Assembly: GCF_029962835.1 (NCBI RefSeq)
Contig: NC_080588.1
Location: 65,372,001 to 65,436,000 of the forward strand
DNA from: Magnolia sinica
Taxonomy: Eukaryota > Streptophyta > Magnoliopsida > Magnoliales > Magnoliaceae
DNA: 64,000 nt
Direction of reading: 5' to 3'
This document shows, piece after piece, positions 34,409-44,624 of this stretch. Each line of letters opens with the position of its first letter. The stretch's first letter is position 1. The notes below the pieces were generated by a model that searched no databases, was not told the DNA's origin, and was given only the letters and a program-made list of their open reading frames with translations. Both the position numbers and the translations under genes were made by a program.

Positions 34409-35522
34409 TAGATTTGGGCATTGGGCTAAGTCGGATCGGATTGGGTCCAACTCGATCCGATCCAAAATCTCAATGGCTTGACCTGAACTCGATCTGATCC
34501 GGGACCAAGTCCGGGTCACTTGACTCGGACCAATACGAAATGTACATTGCCTGATCCGATCCGAGTTCGACTAGGTCAGGAAAACCGAGTCGGATTGGAA
34601 TGGGCACAGTTCGAATCGGTCTAGATTTATTTTTATTTTTTTGAAAAATTTAAAAAAAAAACAAAAAACAAAATAAATATAGTAACAAAATGGTGAAGGT
34701 GGAGACCCGGCCTCGATGGAGACGGACTGCATTGCCTTCAAGCTATCTAATGCCTCATCCTTTAGACCCTTCTTCTCTATGCCTGATGATCCTAATTTCT
34801 AAAACAAGCAAAAATCAATTAGAATTATCCATAAACAAATTAAAGAGGGCATGAAGAAGATCAACGGCTACCATTTCCTAAGCGTGTCTGGCTCGGCGAC
34901 GGAGGGAGCGGAAGAGGAAGACGAAGATGCCATCGGTGAGGAGGACGCTGGTGGCTACTTGGAGAGGAGACGGGTCGTTGGGATTGCCGAAGAGAGGGGA
35001 AGAAGAGAAGGGAGGAGGGGGGAGTTGGATGGGGCCATCTTTGTCTTGGGTTATGGTGGGAGGTTCTGGGAGCCGAGCGAGCAGTGTTTCAGGTCCGAAA
35101 GGAGTGATGGTACGTGGTGATGGTGGTGGTGGACCTGAAAGAAGGAGAGGGAAGGAGAGAGTAATGGCCGGGTAGTGGAGTGGAGTCTGGAGTGGCCAGA
35201 TCGGGATCGAGTTGGCCATATGGCTGCCTGCGTTCGGGTAGAGAGGCCAGGTAGTGGGTAGGGATTTTGGGTTCGGTGGGTGTTCAGGTGCGGGTAGAAA
35301 GGGTAGGGTAAAAACTAAACTAAGGCAATACACACACACACACACCTTAGGGTAAAATAATAAATAACTAAATATTCATTATGCATACTACATTCGGGTC
35401 AGATTGGATCGGTCCGGATTGGTATTGATCCGAACTCGACCCAAAAAGATTTCGAATCTGGATTGCTCACTCGATCCACATCGATCCAGGCTATCGGATC
35501 AGGTCAGGATTGCCCAACTCTA
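34409..35522. mobile_element. hAT-type element with captured gene-like segment
   Basis: Ends TAGATTTGGGCATTGG and GGATTGCCCAACTCTA (inverted TAGAGTTGGGCAATCC). Subterminal zones have the same GATCCGA/GACTCG words as the elements at 15771 and 29893. Flanking octamers TCCAAAAC and TCGTCGAT do not match, and a piece like the element's own end is repeated at 35528-35545, so the right junction is rearranged. The centre (34690-35330) has different composition and minus-strand coding features. Confidence 0.75.
34679..34933 (-). pseudogene. Captured host-gene fragment of unknown identity
   Basis: On the minus strand an ATG at 34933 gives MASSSSSSAPSVAEPDTLRK. It is followed by a possible short intron (GTAGCC to TTGTTTTAG, about 34871-34799) and then an open segment of 40 codons beginning KLGSSGIEKKGLKDEALDSL and continuing to 34679. 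The AT-rich, TTTTAG-ending gap between GC-richer coding-like parts looks like a real intron-exon piece. The join as read creates a stop, so the fragment is not functional. I do not recognise the protein. Confidence 0.45.
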
Positions 35523-35587
35523 TCGTCGATCCAGGCCATCGGATCGAAATAATGGTGATTGAATCACCTGTTGAAAACTTCATATGG

Positions 35588-35935
35588 CCCATTTTAATAC
35601 AAGTTTTTAATGATGCCACTCAATCACCACTATTTCCTGTGGTGCCGTCCACCTGAGATTTGGATTTGACTCAGTTTTAGTTTCGTGACCTAAATTAAGC
35701 TCAAAAAGTGGATGGACGGCGGCCCATTTTAATATAAGTTTTTAATGATGCCATTCAATCACCACTATTTCCTGTGGTGCCGTCCACCTGAGATTTGGAT
35801 TTAGTTTTTAATGATGCCATTCAATCACCACTATTTCCTGTGGTGCCGTCCACCTGAGATTCGGATTTGACTCAGTTTTAGCTTCATGACCTAAATTAAG
35901 CTCAAAAAGTGGATGGACGGCGTGGATATCACACA
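35588..35935. repeat. Partial triplication of the family A right arm
   Basis: The block AGTTTTTAATGATGCCA.TC followed by ACCACTATTTCCTGTGGTG and CCGTCCACCTGAGATT starts at about 35602, 35737 and 35813 (steps of 135 and 76 bp). The copies are nearly identical, so the event is recent relative to the element. It is in tandem and same orientation. Confidence 0.9.
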
Positions 35936-36039
35936 TGCATCGTGGTAGAGCCCAGAGCACCGACCAACATCAAACAGTACTACCTCCATGGTGGGGCCCA
36001 CATAGCTCCGACCAGTACGAACTCGGTACTGGAGGGTCA

Positions 36040-36635
36040 CTACGGAATCTCCCACCTGATGTGAAGCTCATATGGAGGGTCTATCTCATTAAGGAGATTT
36101 GTGGCATACATATGTGACATCCGCACCGTTCATCAGCAGACTGGAATCCACCTCAACACCTGTCTTGCGTAGAACACTCAAGCTCATTTTTGAATCACCA
36201 TACTGCACATGTGAAATCCACTCCATCCATCGGGTCATAATATTTATTTCTATGATATGCACCGTAAATCAGCCCAATAAAAAAACTCAGATGGGCCAGA
36301 ACAATGGGTATGATGCAACATATTGCCCAAAACCTCTAAGTTCGTGCATTGTCGCCCTCCTGAGTTTTGGATCAGGCTGATTACTGTATCTTCTCTTCAT
36401 CCTGGCAAGTCACACCTGATGAACGGATTTGATGAGAGAGAAAGATCATGGTGGCCTCACACACAAACCTATGGTTGGCATTCCATCCCCATCGTTCCAT
36501 ATGGTGTGGCCCACATGAGTTATGGATCTGGATGACTTTTGGCACCAGAACCTAGCAGAGTGCACCGCATGGACGGAGTGGATTTCGCATGCAAGACAGG
36601 GTGAGCCCCAAAGAGCTCGGGAGGCTTGCGTTGAA
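36040..36635. repeat. Dispersed TIR element, family C copy
   Basis: Landmarks shared with 61075-61440 are TCACACCTGATGAACGG, GATCATGGTGGCC, TTCCAT.TGG.GTGGCCCA.ATGAG and TGGATCTGGATGA. Landmarks at the left are CACCTGATGTGAAG and GACATCCGCACCGTTCATC. The end carries GCATGGACGGAGTGGATTTCGCATG. No coding capacity; the small open frames inside are incidental. Confidence 0.55.
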
Positions 36636-36636
36636 C

Positions 36637-37147
36637 GGGAGTGGATTAGGCGCGGCCCAGCCTCACCCGAGACGGTGCGACCCTGACCGTGAGGCCCACC
36701 TTGATGTATGCATTGTATATCCACGCCGTTAATACGTTTTTCAGATAATTTTAGAGCATGATTCCCAAAAAAAAAAAGAAGAAGCAGATCACGATTTTAG
36801 GTGGACCACACCATCCGATAAAGTGGTGATCTACCATTAAAAACTAATTGTGGGCCACAAAAGTTTTGGATCAATCTGATATTTGTTTTTTTCGTTCATC
36901 CAGGTTTACTTGACCTTATCAACAGGTTGGATGGTAAATAGACATTACACTGGGCCCAAAATGTTTTTAACGGTGAGTGTTTAATGACCAATGTTTCCTA
37001 CGGTATAGTCCACCTGACACTCGTGTCTGCTTTTTGTTTTTTTTTGGGGGGTTGATATGAGCTGGAAAAACAGATGGACGGTCTAGATATGCAAAATATA
37101 CATCAAGGTGGGCCCCACAGTCAAGGCCACACCTAATCCGTTCTCCC
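36637..37147. repeat. Foldback MITE family A, complete copy next to the HEMA promoter
   Basis: About 511 bp. Left end GGGAGTGGATTAGG, right end CCTAATCCGTTCTCCC. The core arms are TATATCCACGCCGTTAATACG and a degraded GATGGACGGTCTAGATATG, with AGGTGGACCACACCATCCG inside. The outer GGATTAGG end is shared with the copy at 26403. Its right end is about 160 bp before the G-boxes of HEMA and about 400 bp before the start codon. Confidence 0.85.
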
Positions 37148-37306
37148 ACTTAACATGCACCTCATCCAAAAATCAGTCTCGCCCATTCATCTGGTGGCCC
37201 ACAATCGGATTAACCATTTTATTTCTAACCGTTTTCTTCTCACATGCTTATGAGGTTTACCAGTGAGTGGACCGACCAGATCTTGATCAATGGCCCTGAT
37301 CTGACT

Positions 37307-37321
37307 CACGTGGCACACGTG
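37307..37321. promoter_or_regulatory. Twin G-boxes (CACGTG) upstream of HEMA
   Basis: CACGTG at 37307-37312 and again at 37316-37321, 9 bp apart start to start and about 230-240 bp before the start codon. G-boxes bind bZIP factors such as HY5 and bHLH factors such as PIFs, and HEMA genes are known light-responsive targets. The function here is inferred from sequence and position. Confidence 0.6.
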
Positions 37322-37514
37322 GGAGAGAAGAGAGGAAGTCCAAGAGGCCGGCGGAAAAGCGTGTGTTGAACACGCCAATCCGAGAAATCAAAATCCAAAA
37401 TAATCCTGCGTGTCTGTAATTGCCATGGTCAACCGTTTCCCACCAAACGCCACCTTCTGACTTCTTAAATGCCAAATCCCAGAATCTCTCTCGCTCGCCT
37501 TCTTCTTTCTAGGG

Positions 37515-37523
37515 TTAGGGTTT
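37515..37523 (+). promoter_or_regulatory. telo-box-like element in HEMA 5' leader
   Basis: TTAGGGTTT, the reverse complement of the plant telo-box AAACCCTAA, in a pyrimidine-rich leader (TTCTTCTTTCTAGGG) 27 bp before the start codon. Such motifs are common near transcription starts of highly expressed plant genes. Confidence 0.45.
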
Positions 37524-37549
37524 TCCTCTGAAGCTCCGTAGCTGCTCCA

Positions 37550-40500
37550 ATGGCAGCTGCTGCGATTGGACTCGCCACCTTGTTTCCAAGGGCAAAATTG
37601 GAACCTCCCCTATTCAGATCCTCCTCCAATCCTTCTCCTCAATTCAAGATTGCTTCCTTCCCAAATGCCAGAAATCAGAGAAGGGTTGTTGAGAGAAGGG
37701 CTGTTTCGGAACCTAAATGTGAGTTCGGATCGGAAGATGAGAAGAAGATTGAATTGAGGACATCGAGCGTGTCTGCTCTCGAGCAGCTCAAGACGTCTGC
37801 CGCAGAGAGTAAGTCAATTTTCAAATTATTTTGTTTATTTTTATATTATTTAATTTAATATGTGATTGTGAATTTGCAAATTCGCAAAAAAGGTATAGGG
37901 TTTATGGTTTTTGTTGATGGGATGGTTGGATTTGATGATTTTGATAGAGTCTGTGAAGAGACAGGGAAATGCGCTTTGGTTTTTTTGGAATTTTTTAGTT
38001 TTGCTTTTATCATTGGTACTGTCGTTTTTTTTTTTTTTTTTTTTGGGTCAAATTTGGATGACCGAATCGGGGAATTACTTGAGAATTCAATTTCAGGAAT
38101 TGGATTCCCTGGGAATTGGACTCTGTCAGATATGTTTGGCAACCTGGATTTGATTCTGGTGATGGGGCTGATGCAATCAGATATCAGTGCACACACGCGA
38201 CGTGACCCAAAGTCGGGCTTTCATAATGGCACGTGTGGCCACTTTGCTCCTATGAATCGAAAGTGGGTCTGTTTGGATTGATGGAAAAGAAAAGAAAACT
38301 CAAAAGTTTTTTATTTCTTCCATTTTTGGACCTTTTGCATTGCTTGGATAGCAAAGGAAATAGCGGGATTGGAAATAACGATCAGTAAACTTTTCCATAA
38401 TCAGATTATCACGCTCAAGATATGAGCTGACCATTGTGAGCAGAACATGAGATTGTCACTTGCTATCCAAACATAACCCCCCTAAAAATAGGAATCCATG
38501 GGAATGGAGGGTCCTTTTTTTTATACCACTGAATTTGTTTGATGGGATTTTGATATTTCGATAGCCAATTAAGGCTTTGATAGTCTTTGTAGATGTCATA
38601 AAGAAATGGAGAAATGGACTTTTTCTTTGGGGAATTTTAAGTGCAGTTTTCTTGTGGATAATCTAGTTTTTGTTCTCAAATTTTAGTAATGGTTTTTATT
38701 TCTTACCTCACCAAGTTTTAATTATGGGGTTCATAAATCGGGATGCATTAGTGAGAATCTAAATGCTTGCGAGATAACTGGTGAGAAAAACTCAAACATC
38801 TATTAATTTTTTGCGAGATTATGATTCCATGCAGTTTCTTTATTTTTCTTCTTTGGGAAAAAGAAGTCACTGATTTGTACATTTATTTGAATTAGATCAT
38901 TGGTTTACAGCTTTATGCAATTTAACAACCTAAGCATTAATCTGAATGCTAGGTGGATAATCAGAATGAAAAATCAGGAATTCCTTTCCTTTTTTTTTTG
39001 GAGGTTGTATTTTAATGCAAATTGTTGGAAAAATGTCGCTGGAATCATAGTTTTTGTTGAATTTTGTTGATGGGCTATTCTTCAGTTCAAGGTGAGCAGT
39101 TAAGGATTTTAAAACTGTCTATTGTAATAGCAAAAAAGGGAAAATGGCCATTGTTTTGTGGAAAACTCCTGTGACCATCAGGCGTATGAGGGCTTCATTA
39201 ATTTTGTTGTTGAATGTTCTTATTGGGCGTATGACTTGGAGAATCTTGATGGTAAAAAAATAATCATGGATTTATTGAGTGAGATGGAAAATTATGTGAA
39301 TCACTGATGAAGAGTTACTGCACAAGATGCTTCTTTTGGCATTTCTTTATATATTTTTTGTTGGAATTTAGATGCATGATTTTTAACTTATTCCCAGAGC
39401 CTTTTTTTTTTCCCAGATAGATGATCCGTCCATGTGAGAGTCATTTGTATGGTTTTTGGAAGCGTATGAGTGGCACCAAGCAATTTGCCTAGATTTGTGT
39501 GGTTACCCATCCATCATCTGATGGAATGATTTATTGTGCATGCAGCCTATTTCTGGTCTGAGTGTTCCCATTTTGTCATTTCCTTAACCCAAAATTATTA
39601 CTGTATTTGTGCATTCTCATTTCTTTAACCGAAAAATATTACTATATTTGTGCATTCCGGATCTGTGAAATTTTTAGGTCCATGTGTTTCTTTCTGGAAA
39701 ATTTTGGAACTTCAATCTCAGATGTAGTGGCAATGAGCTTTACTTAACTTGCAGTAGGAAAACTTGCATGAAAGCAACCACAGGGCTTTTAAATAATCAT
39801 ATTCTTGTAATTCTCTACCAGGATATATGAAGGAAAGGAGCAGCATTGTGGTTGTAGGACTTAGTGTTCATACAGCACCGGTGGAGATGCGTGAAAAGCT
39901 TGCTATTCCTGAAGCTGAGTGGCCACGTGCCATTGGAGAGCTCTGTGGCTTGAATCATATAGAGGAAGCTGCTGTTCTTAGCACCTGCAACAGAATGGAA
40001 ATATATGTAGTTGCTCTCTCTTGGCACCGGGGAATTCGAGAAGTTACTGAATGGATGGCAAAGGTATTCACCACTGATTCAATTTATCCCAAGCAATATA
40101 GGCTACTCGGGACAGTAGAATTTTGAATGATAGATCTATTTGCACATACATGACATCAAGAACATGTTTATGTGGGACACACTAGATGAATGTGCTGGAT
40201 TGCTTTTGGACCATGGCACGTGTAGACTGTCACACCTGATGAACAGCTCAAATCATGCAAAAGTGTGGCAAGAGTAGTATATCTTGCACACATTTGGGAA
40301 GAGTAGGATTCAAAATCCAACTCATTTGCATTTGCATTTGCGTTTGGATTTGACTCTCGCTGCAAATCTTGCTCTTTTGCAAATAATTGATGCATGATTG
40401 TAAATGGAGGTTGATGTAAGAATTGATATAATATCTTTTAACTGTTGTTATTTATTTATTTTCTTTATTTTCCTTGGCAGACGAGTGGAATTCCTGTTTC

Positions 40501-41611
40501 GGAGCTTCGTCAGCACTTGTTTTTGTTGTGTGATAATGACGTTACCCAGCATCTATTTGAAGTATCTTCTGGGCTTGACTCTCTTGTTCTAGGAGAAGGA
40601 CAGATCCTTGCACAAGTTAAACACGTTGTGAAAGTTGGGGAAAACGTCGCTGGTTTTGGAAGGAACATCAGTGGGCTGTTCAAGCATGCAATTACAGCCG
40701 GGAAGCGGGTCCGGACGGAAACCAATATTGCAGCTGGGGCAGTTTCTGTTAGTTCTGCTGCTGTTGAGTTGGCTCTGATGAAGCTTCCAAAATCCGAGTC
40801 TACCTCTGCCAGAATGTTAGTGTTTGGGGCGGGCAAAATGGGGAAACTTGTGATCAAACATCTGGTAGCCAAAGGGTTCACTACAATGGTCGTTGTAAAC
40901 AGATCAGAGGAAAGAGTTGCTGCAATCCGTGAGGAACTGAAAGATGTCGAAATAATCTACAAACCCATGTCAGAAATGCTCTCCTGTGCTGCTGAAGCTG
41001 ATGTCATATTCACTACCACAGCATCCGAATCACCATTGTTCTTGAAAGAGCATGTTGAAACCCTTCCACCCGTGAGTCAGGAGATTGGGGGCTTGAGGCT
41101 TTTTGTTGACATTTCCGTTCCTAGGAATGTCGGGTCCTGTGTTTCCACCGTTGAGTCTGCACGAGTATACAATGTTGACGATCTTACAGAAGTAGTTGAA
41201 GCTAATAAGGAAGACCGCCACAGAAAAGCAATGGAAGCTCAGTCAATCATCAACGAAGAATCAAAACAGTTCGAGGCTTGGAGGGACTCTCTGGAGACTG
41301 TTCCTACTATCAAGAAACTAAGATCTTATGCAGAGAGAATTCGGATTTCAGAGCTGGAGAAATGCTTGTCGAAGTTGGGGGATGATATCCCAAAGAAAAC
41401 AAGGCGGGCAGTGGACGATCTTAGCAGGGGCATTGTGAACAAGCTCCTTCATGGGCCCATGCAGCACTTGAGGTGTGATGGTAACGATAGCCGAACTCTT
41501 AATGAGATCCTTGAAAATATGCATGCACTTAACAGAATTTTCAGTCTTGAAACTGAGATGGCTGTTTTGGAGCAGAAAATCCGAGCCAAGGTGGAGCAAA
41601 CCCAAAAATAA
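37550..41611 (+). CDS. HEMA: Glutamyl-tRNA reductase, chloroplast precursor
   Basis: Exons are 37550-37808, 39822-40063 and 40481-41611 (donors GTAAGT and GTATTC; acceptors CTACCAG and TTGGCAG). They join in phase to 543 codons, the usual length for plant HEMA. The enzyme reduces glutamyl-tRNA to glutamate-1-semialdehyde with NADPH, the first committed and most regulated step of chlorophyll and heme synthesis in plastids. Residues 1 to about 60 are Ser/Arg-rich, a transit peptide. The signature [16 protein letters not shown] (99-114) and the catalytic Cys142 in STCNRMEIY are present, as is the substrate loop [17 protein letters not shown]. The nucleotide-binding GAGKMG is at 283-288 and a helical dimerisation tail follows. 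Start choice: first ATG in the leader with the AATGGC context. No key residue is missing. Intron 1 is 2.0 kb; intron 2 holds a short dispersed-repeat remnant (about 40165-40260). Confidence 0.97.
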
Positions 41612-42383
41612 TTGCATAATTGGAACTGCCACACATTCATCTTCATCTCTGAAAACTCCATCCATGTCCAATTCTCAGACACATTTTCTTCAATAAGAAG
41701 AAAAATTCCCTCAGCTAGTCTAGAACGAGGGATTATGGAGGCTAACTCTTGTATGGGTTTCCATCCAGCGATGGAATTGTACTTGAAATGGCTATTTCGG
41801 CTCTCGGTAGGAAACAATGAGGACTTTGGGGTGAGCTTTCTCCCTGTATTGTGGGAGATGTTCCATGAACGGCCATTCTTTGTAAGATTCTTGTTAAGTA
41901 TACAACTGATTATTTCAGGTTGGAGTTGGGTTATGTTCCAAGCATGAAGTTGTGGATTTTTGAATTATTCTGTGTGAAAACAAGTGTTGGTTTACTGTGG
42001 AGGCCCCTTGTGTAATCCTGTGATTGTAATCCATTCATCTGGTCAGCCCTGTAACGTGATGGGCCCTGCCTTGTTATCTCTCATATCAGATTATTTCTGG
42101 CACCCCCAATTGGTGGCTTGCAAACGGATGATTCAGCCAATGTTGAGGAAGTTGGGTATCTCAAGTCCATGGTGTGGCCCTCTTCATGAATGGCTTGAAC
42201 AGTTCTTAACATTTATGAGAAAATTGCCACAATCAAACATGGCTAAAAATGCCCATTTTCTAAGATTTCTAAGAAACATTTATGAGAACGTTCCCACTTT
42301 TTAAGATTTTCTGGGTAAAAATTCCATGTATGATACTTTTACATAATTTAAGAACTGATACTGACTCTTCAACATAATATAGT
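41612..42383 (+). other. HEMA 3' untranslated region and downstream spacer
   Basis: The first few hundred bases after the stop are probably transcribed 3' UTR; no clear AATAAA signal was pinned down. A plus frame at 41612-41947 has no domain. From about 42300 the sequence becomes anonymous intergenic DNA. Confidence 0.4.
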
Positions 42384-43260
42384 TTTATGGCAATCCAGAC
42401 TATCCAAATTGCGGATCCAACCGTTGATGGATCATTAACGAAAATTTTGCACTGTCATATTATTTTGCCTTTGAATTCAAACCACTTGCTATTTCTCTTT
42501 TAACCATCCGTTTGATATCCATTAATTGGATGGTCAGCATTGCTTGATGGGCCGCTATGGAACTCACAATTTAGATGTTTTGGATAGCTGTACATTACCG
42601 CCCCCATGTGATAAGTAGAGGTGCACACGGTTCCGTTCGGTCCAGTTCTAGGGTGAAATTGGAACTTAACCGTCCCAACGGTTCCAGGAAAACCAAAACT
42701 GGAACCGGACCGTTTGCACCCTATAACTGAATCAGAGCCGATCCCAAAAATAAAAAAAAAAAACCAGTTCGGTTCCAGTTCAGCTTTACGGCTCTGGGCA
42801 TTTTATAATCCAATCCAATTGTATGGTTTATTTTTATAATCCAGCCCAATTGCATAGTTTTTTAATAATCTAGCTCAATCACATGGTTACCATTAGAGAG
42901 AGAGAGAGAGAGAGAGCTGAGAGGGAGAATACAATTTTATACTTTTTTTGTTTTTAAAAAAAAAAACTCAATATTTATTGATTAAGTGGTCCAGTTCGAG
43001 GTTGGGATCCAAGGTTTGGCTCTACGGTCCGGTTGAATTTTACATATCCTCGTACCAAGAATCGAACAGAACCAACGGTTTTTTTTTAAAGAAACTGAAC
43101 TAGAACGGTGCGCTTCAGAATCAGACCAAACCGTGCAGTATGATCAGTTCTGGTCGGATTAGTATGGTTGGTTCCGGTCCGATATACCGGTTCCACCGGT
43201 CCGGTGTGCAACCATAATGATAAGAATGAGTCACCACCATTGTCTAAAATTTAAAAACTA
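42384..43260. repeat. Dispersed repeat family D copy 2, split by a hAT-type element
   Basis: Left piece 42384-42615 and right piece 43225-43260 together match the uninterrupted copy at 11838-12152. The break lies within the equivalent of GTGTTAGGAGGATGAGTCACC of that copy, giving an independent reading of the empty target site. Confidence 0.75.
42616..43216. mobile_element. 601-bp hAT-type non-autonomous element
   Basis: Ends TAGAGGTGCACACGG and CCGGTGTGCAACCATA (inverted). Flanking octamers GTGATAAG (42608-42615) and ATGATAAG (43217-43224) match at 7 of 8. Subterminal DNA is rich in GGTTCCG/CGGAACC/CCGGTCC words. A (GA)n tract lies at about 42894-42917. No captured gene piece is recognised. 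Confidence 0.88.
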
Positions 43261-43970
43261 ACATAGAAGTCATACTCTCGTCAGAATATGACTCTCTCTC
43301 GCTCCCGAACTGATCATTTACGAGTTTGACTTTCTCTCTCTCTCGCGAATTGGTCATTTATTACGGCGAGCTTGACTTCCTCTCTCTCGCACGAATTGGT
43401 AATTGGTCGGTGATCACACAGCCCCACCGGAATGGCCCGTGTATAAACGTCGCATGCATCTGCCTCAATCCAAATCGTCCAAATAATGGAACACGCAGTC
43501 GATAGTAAATCACCCCCAAATCTTATCGATCGGATGATCTAAACATCCAACTTATGGACATTTGCGATCTGAAGTCCACCCTCTTAACTGATATTCCCTT
43601 TGAACCATCAGTTCATGGTAAAAAGGATCAGAAGGATGAGATCATCTTTATATCCATCCTAGATGTGGCCCACAGTTTGAACGGTCTGAAAATAAAATAA
43701 ATGCATGCTCACGGTAGAATAGGCATGTCGATGCGTAAGACATTTCGTACTCAGGCGGTGTATGGTATTAATTCCTCAATCCAAGAAATGAGAGCCATTT
43801 TCCTTCGTAGTCATTCTGCAGGCGTCTAATTCCCCGCCATGACTCTCTGCTACTGTGCGCATGGTTGCGTTGTACGCATCCTCTCTTCTACACTTATTTC
43901 TTCTCAGGTGCAAAACGGAGCTGCTCTCAGTCTACTGCCATTTTTCATTTCTTATTCTCTCGTGGACACA
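43261..43970. other. Intergenic, no gene recognised
   Basis: It includes a locally repeated TCTCTCTCTCGC..GAATTGGTCATTTA..CGAGTTTGACTT motif (about 43290-43410, three degenerate units). Nothing coding is seen. Confidence 0.5.
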
Positions 43971-44428
43971 GATTCCTGCAGCCCTGGGTTCTGAGGGTCC
44001 CACCGTTATGTATGTGTCTATCCACTCCGTCCAGCCGTTTTGCCAGATCATTTTATGATGTGAGCCCAAACATAAGTCAGATCCAAATCTAAAGTGGACC
44101 ACACCATAGGAAACAGTGGGGATAAAGATGCTTGCCATTAAAAACTTGGTGGGGGCCACAGGATTTTTGGATCAAGCTGATATTGGTATGTTCCCTTCAT
44201 CCAGGTTGGAGTCACCTTATGAACGGGTTGGATGGGTTATAAACATTACGGTTTGCTCTAGGAAGGTTTCAACGGTGGACGTCTTTATCCCCACTGATTC
44301 CTGTGGTGTGGTCCACTTGAGCTTTTCGTCTGCCTCATTTCCTAAAATGAGCTCGACAAACGGATGCACGGAATGGATATAACACATTCATCACGGTGGG
44401 TCCCACAGAGCCTAGGGCTGCAGGAATC
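43971..44428. repeat. Foldback MITE family A, complete copy (ATTCCTGCAGCCC ends)
   Basis: The left end GATTCCTGCAGCCC..GGGTTCTG and the right end CAGAGCCTAGGGCTGCAGGAATC are inverses. Core landmarks are GTGTCTATCCACTCCGTCCAGCCG, GTGGACCACACCATAGGAAACAGTGG, CAGGTTGGAGTCACC, TTCCTGTGGTGTGGTCCAC and ATGCACGGAATGGATATAACACAT. About 458 bp, non-coding. Confidence 0.85.
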
Positions 44429-44573
44429 CCCTGCAGCACCCGGCTGAGGCAATCCGCGTCCTTCTTTATTTCCTTTCAAGTGATTGATTGCTTTGCCTTT
44501 GCCCTTGTTAGATCTGAGATTTTACAGCACTGCCATTTTCGTTGAATTTTTTTTTTCTTCTTCTTAATCTTTA

Positions 44574-44578
<5 letters not shown>

Positions 44579-44618
<40 letters not shown>
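44579..44618. repeat. (CT)n microsatellite
   Basis: About 20 CT units after 'TTACAGAT'. Confidence 0.95.

Positions 44619-44619
<1 letters not shown>

Positions 44620-44624
<5 letters not shown>

Larger units (their letters stand above)
34300..35968. repeat. Foldback MITE family A, split by a hAT-type element and internally triplicated
   Basis: Left part 34300-34408: GTTCTGTGGGGCCCC, TTATCTACACCGTCCATTC, ending GGTAGGTCCAAAAC. It resumes after the insertion at about 35545 with AATAATGGTGATTGAATCACC and ends GGATGGACGGCGTGGATATC...GAGCACCGACCAAC. Outer ends GTTGGTGTTCTG and AGAGCACCGACCAAC are imperfect inverses. Part of the core next to the insertion is missing. The right half has been tandemly copied. 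Confidence 0.75.

Noticed and set aside
34878-35345. 155-codon proline-rich minus-strand open frame
   Set aside because: It lies in the captured segment of a hAT-type element and overlaps, in another frame, the more gene-like MASSSSSS piece; no conserved domain.
37862-38281. 139-codon plus-strand open frame after HEMA exon 1
   Set aside because: It lies within HEMA intron 1, contains a poly(T)-derived Phe run and no domain; the canonical donor at 37809 and the in-phase join to 39822 explain the region.
41449-41817. Minus-strand open frames over the end of HEMA
   Set aside because: They are shadows of the strong HEMA coding frame and its 3' UTR.
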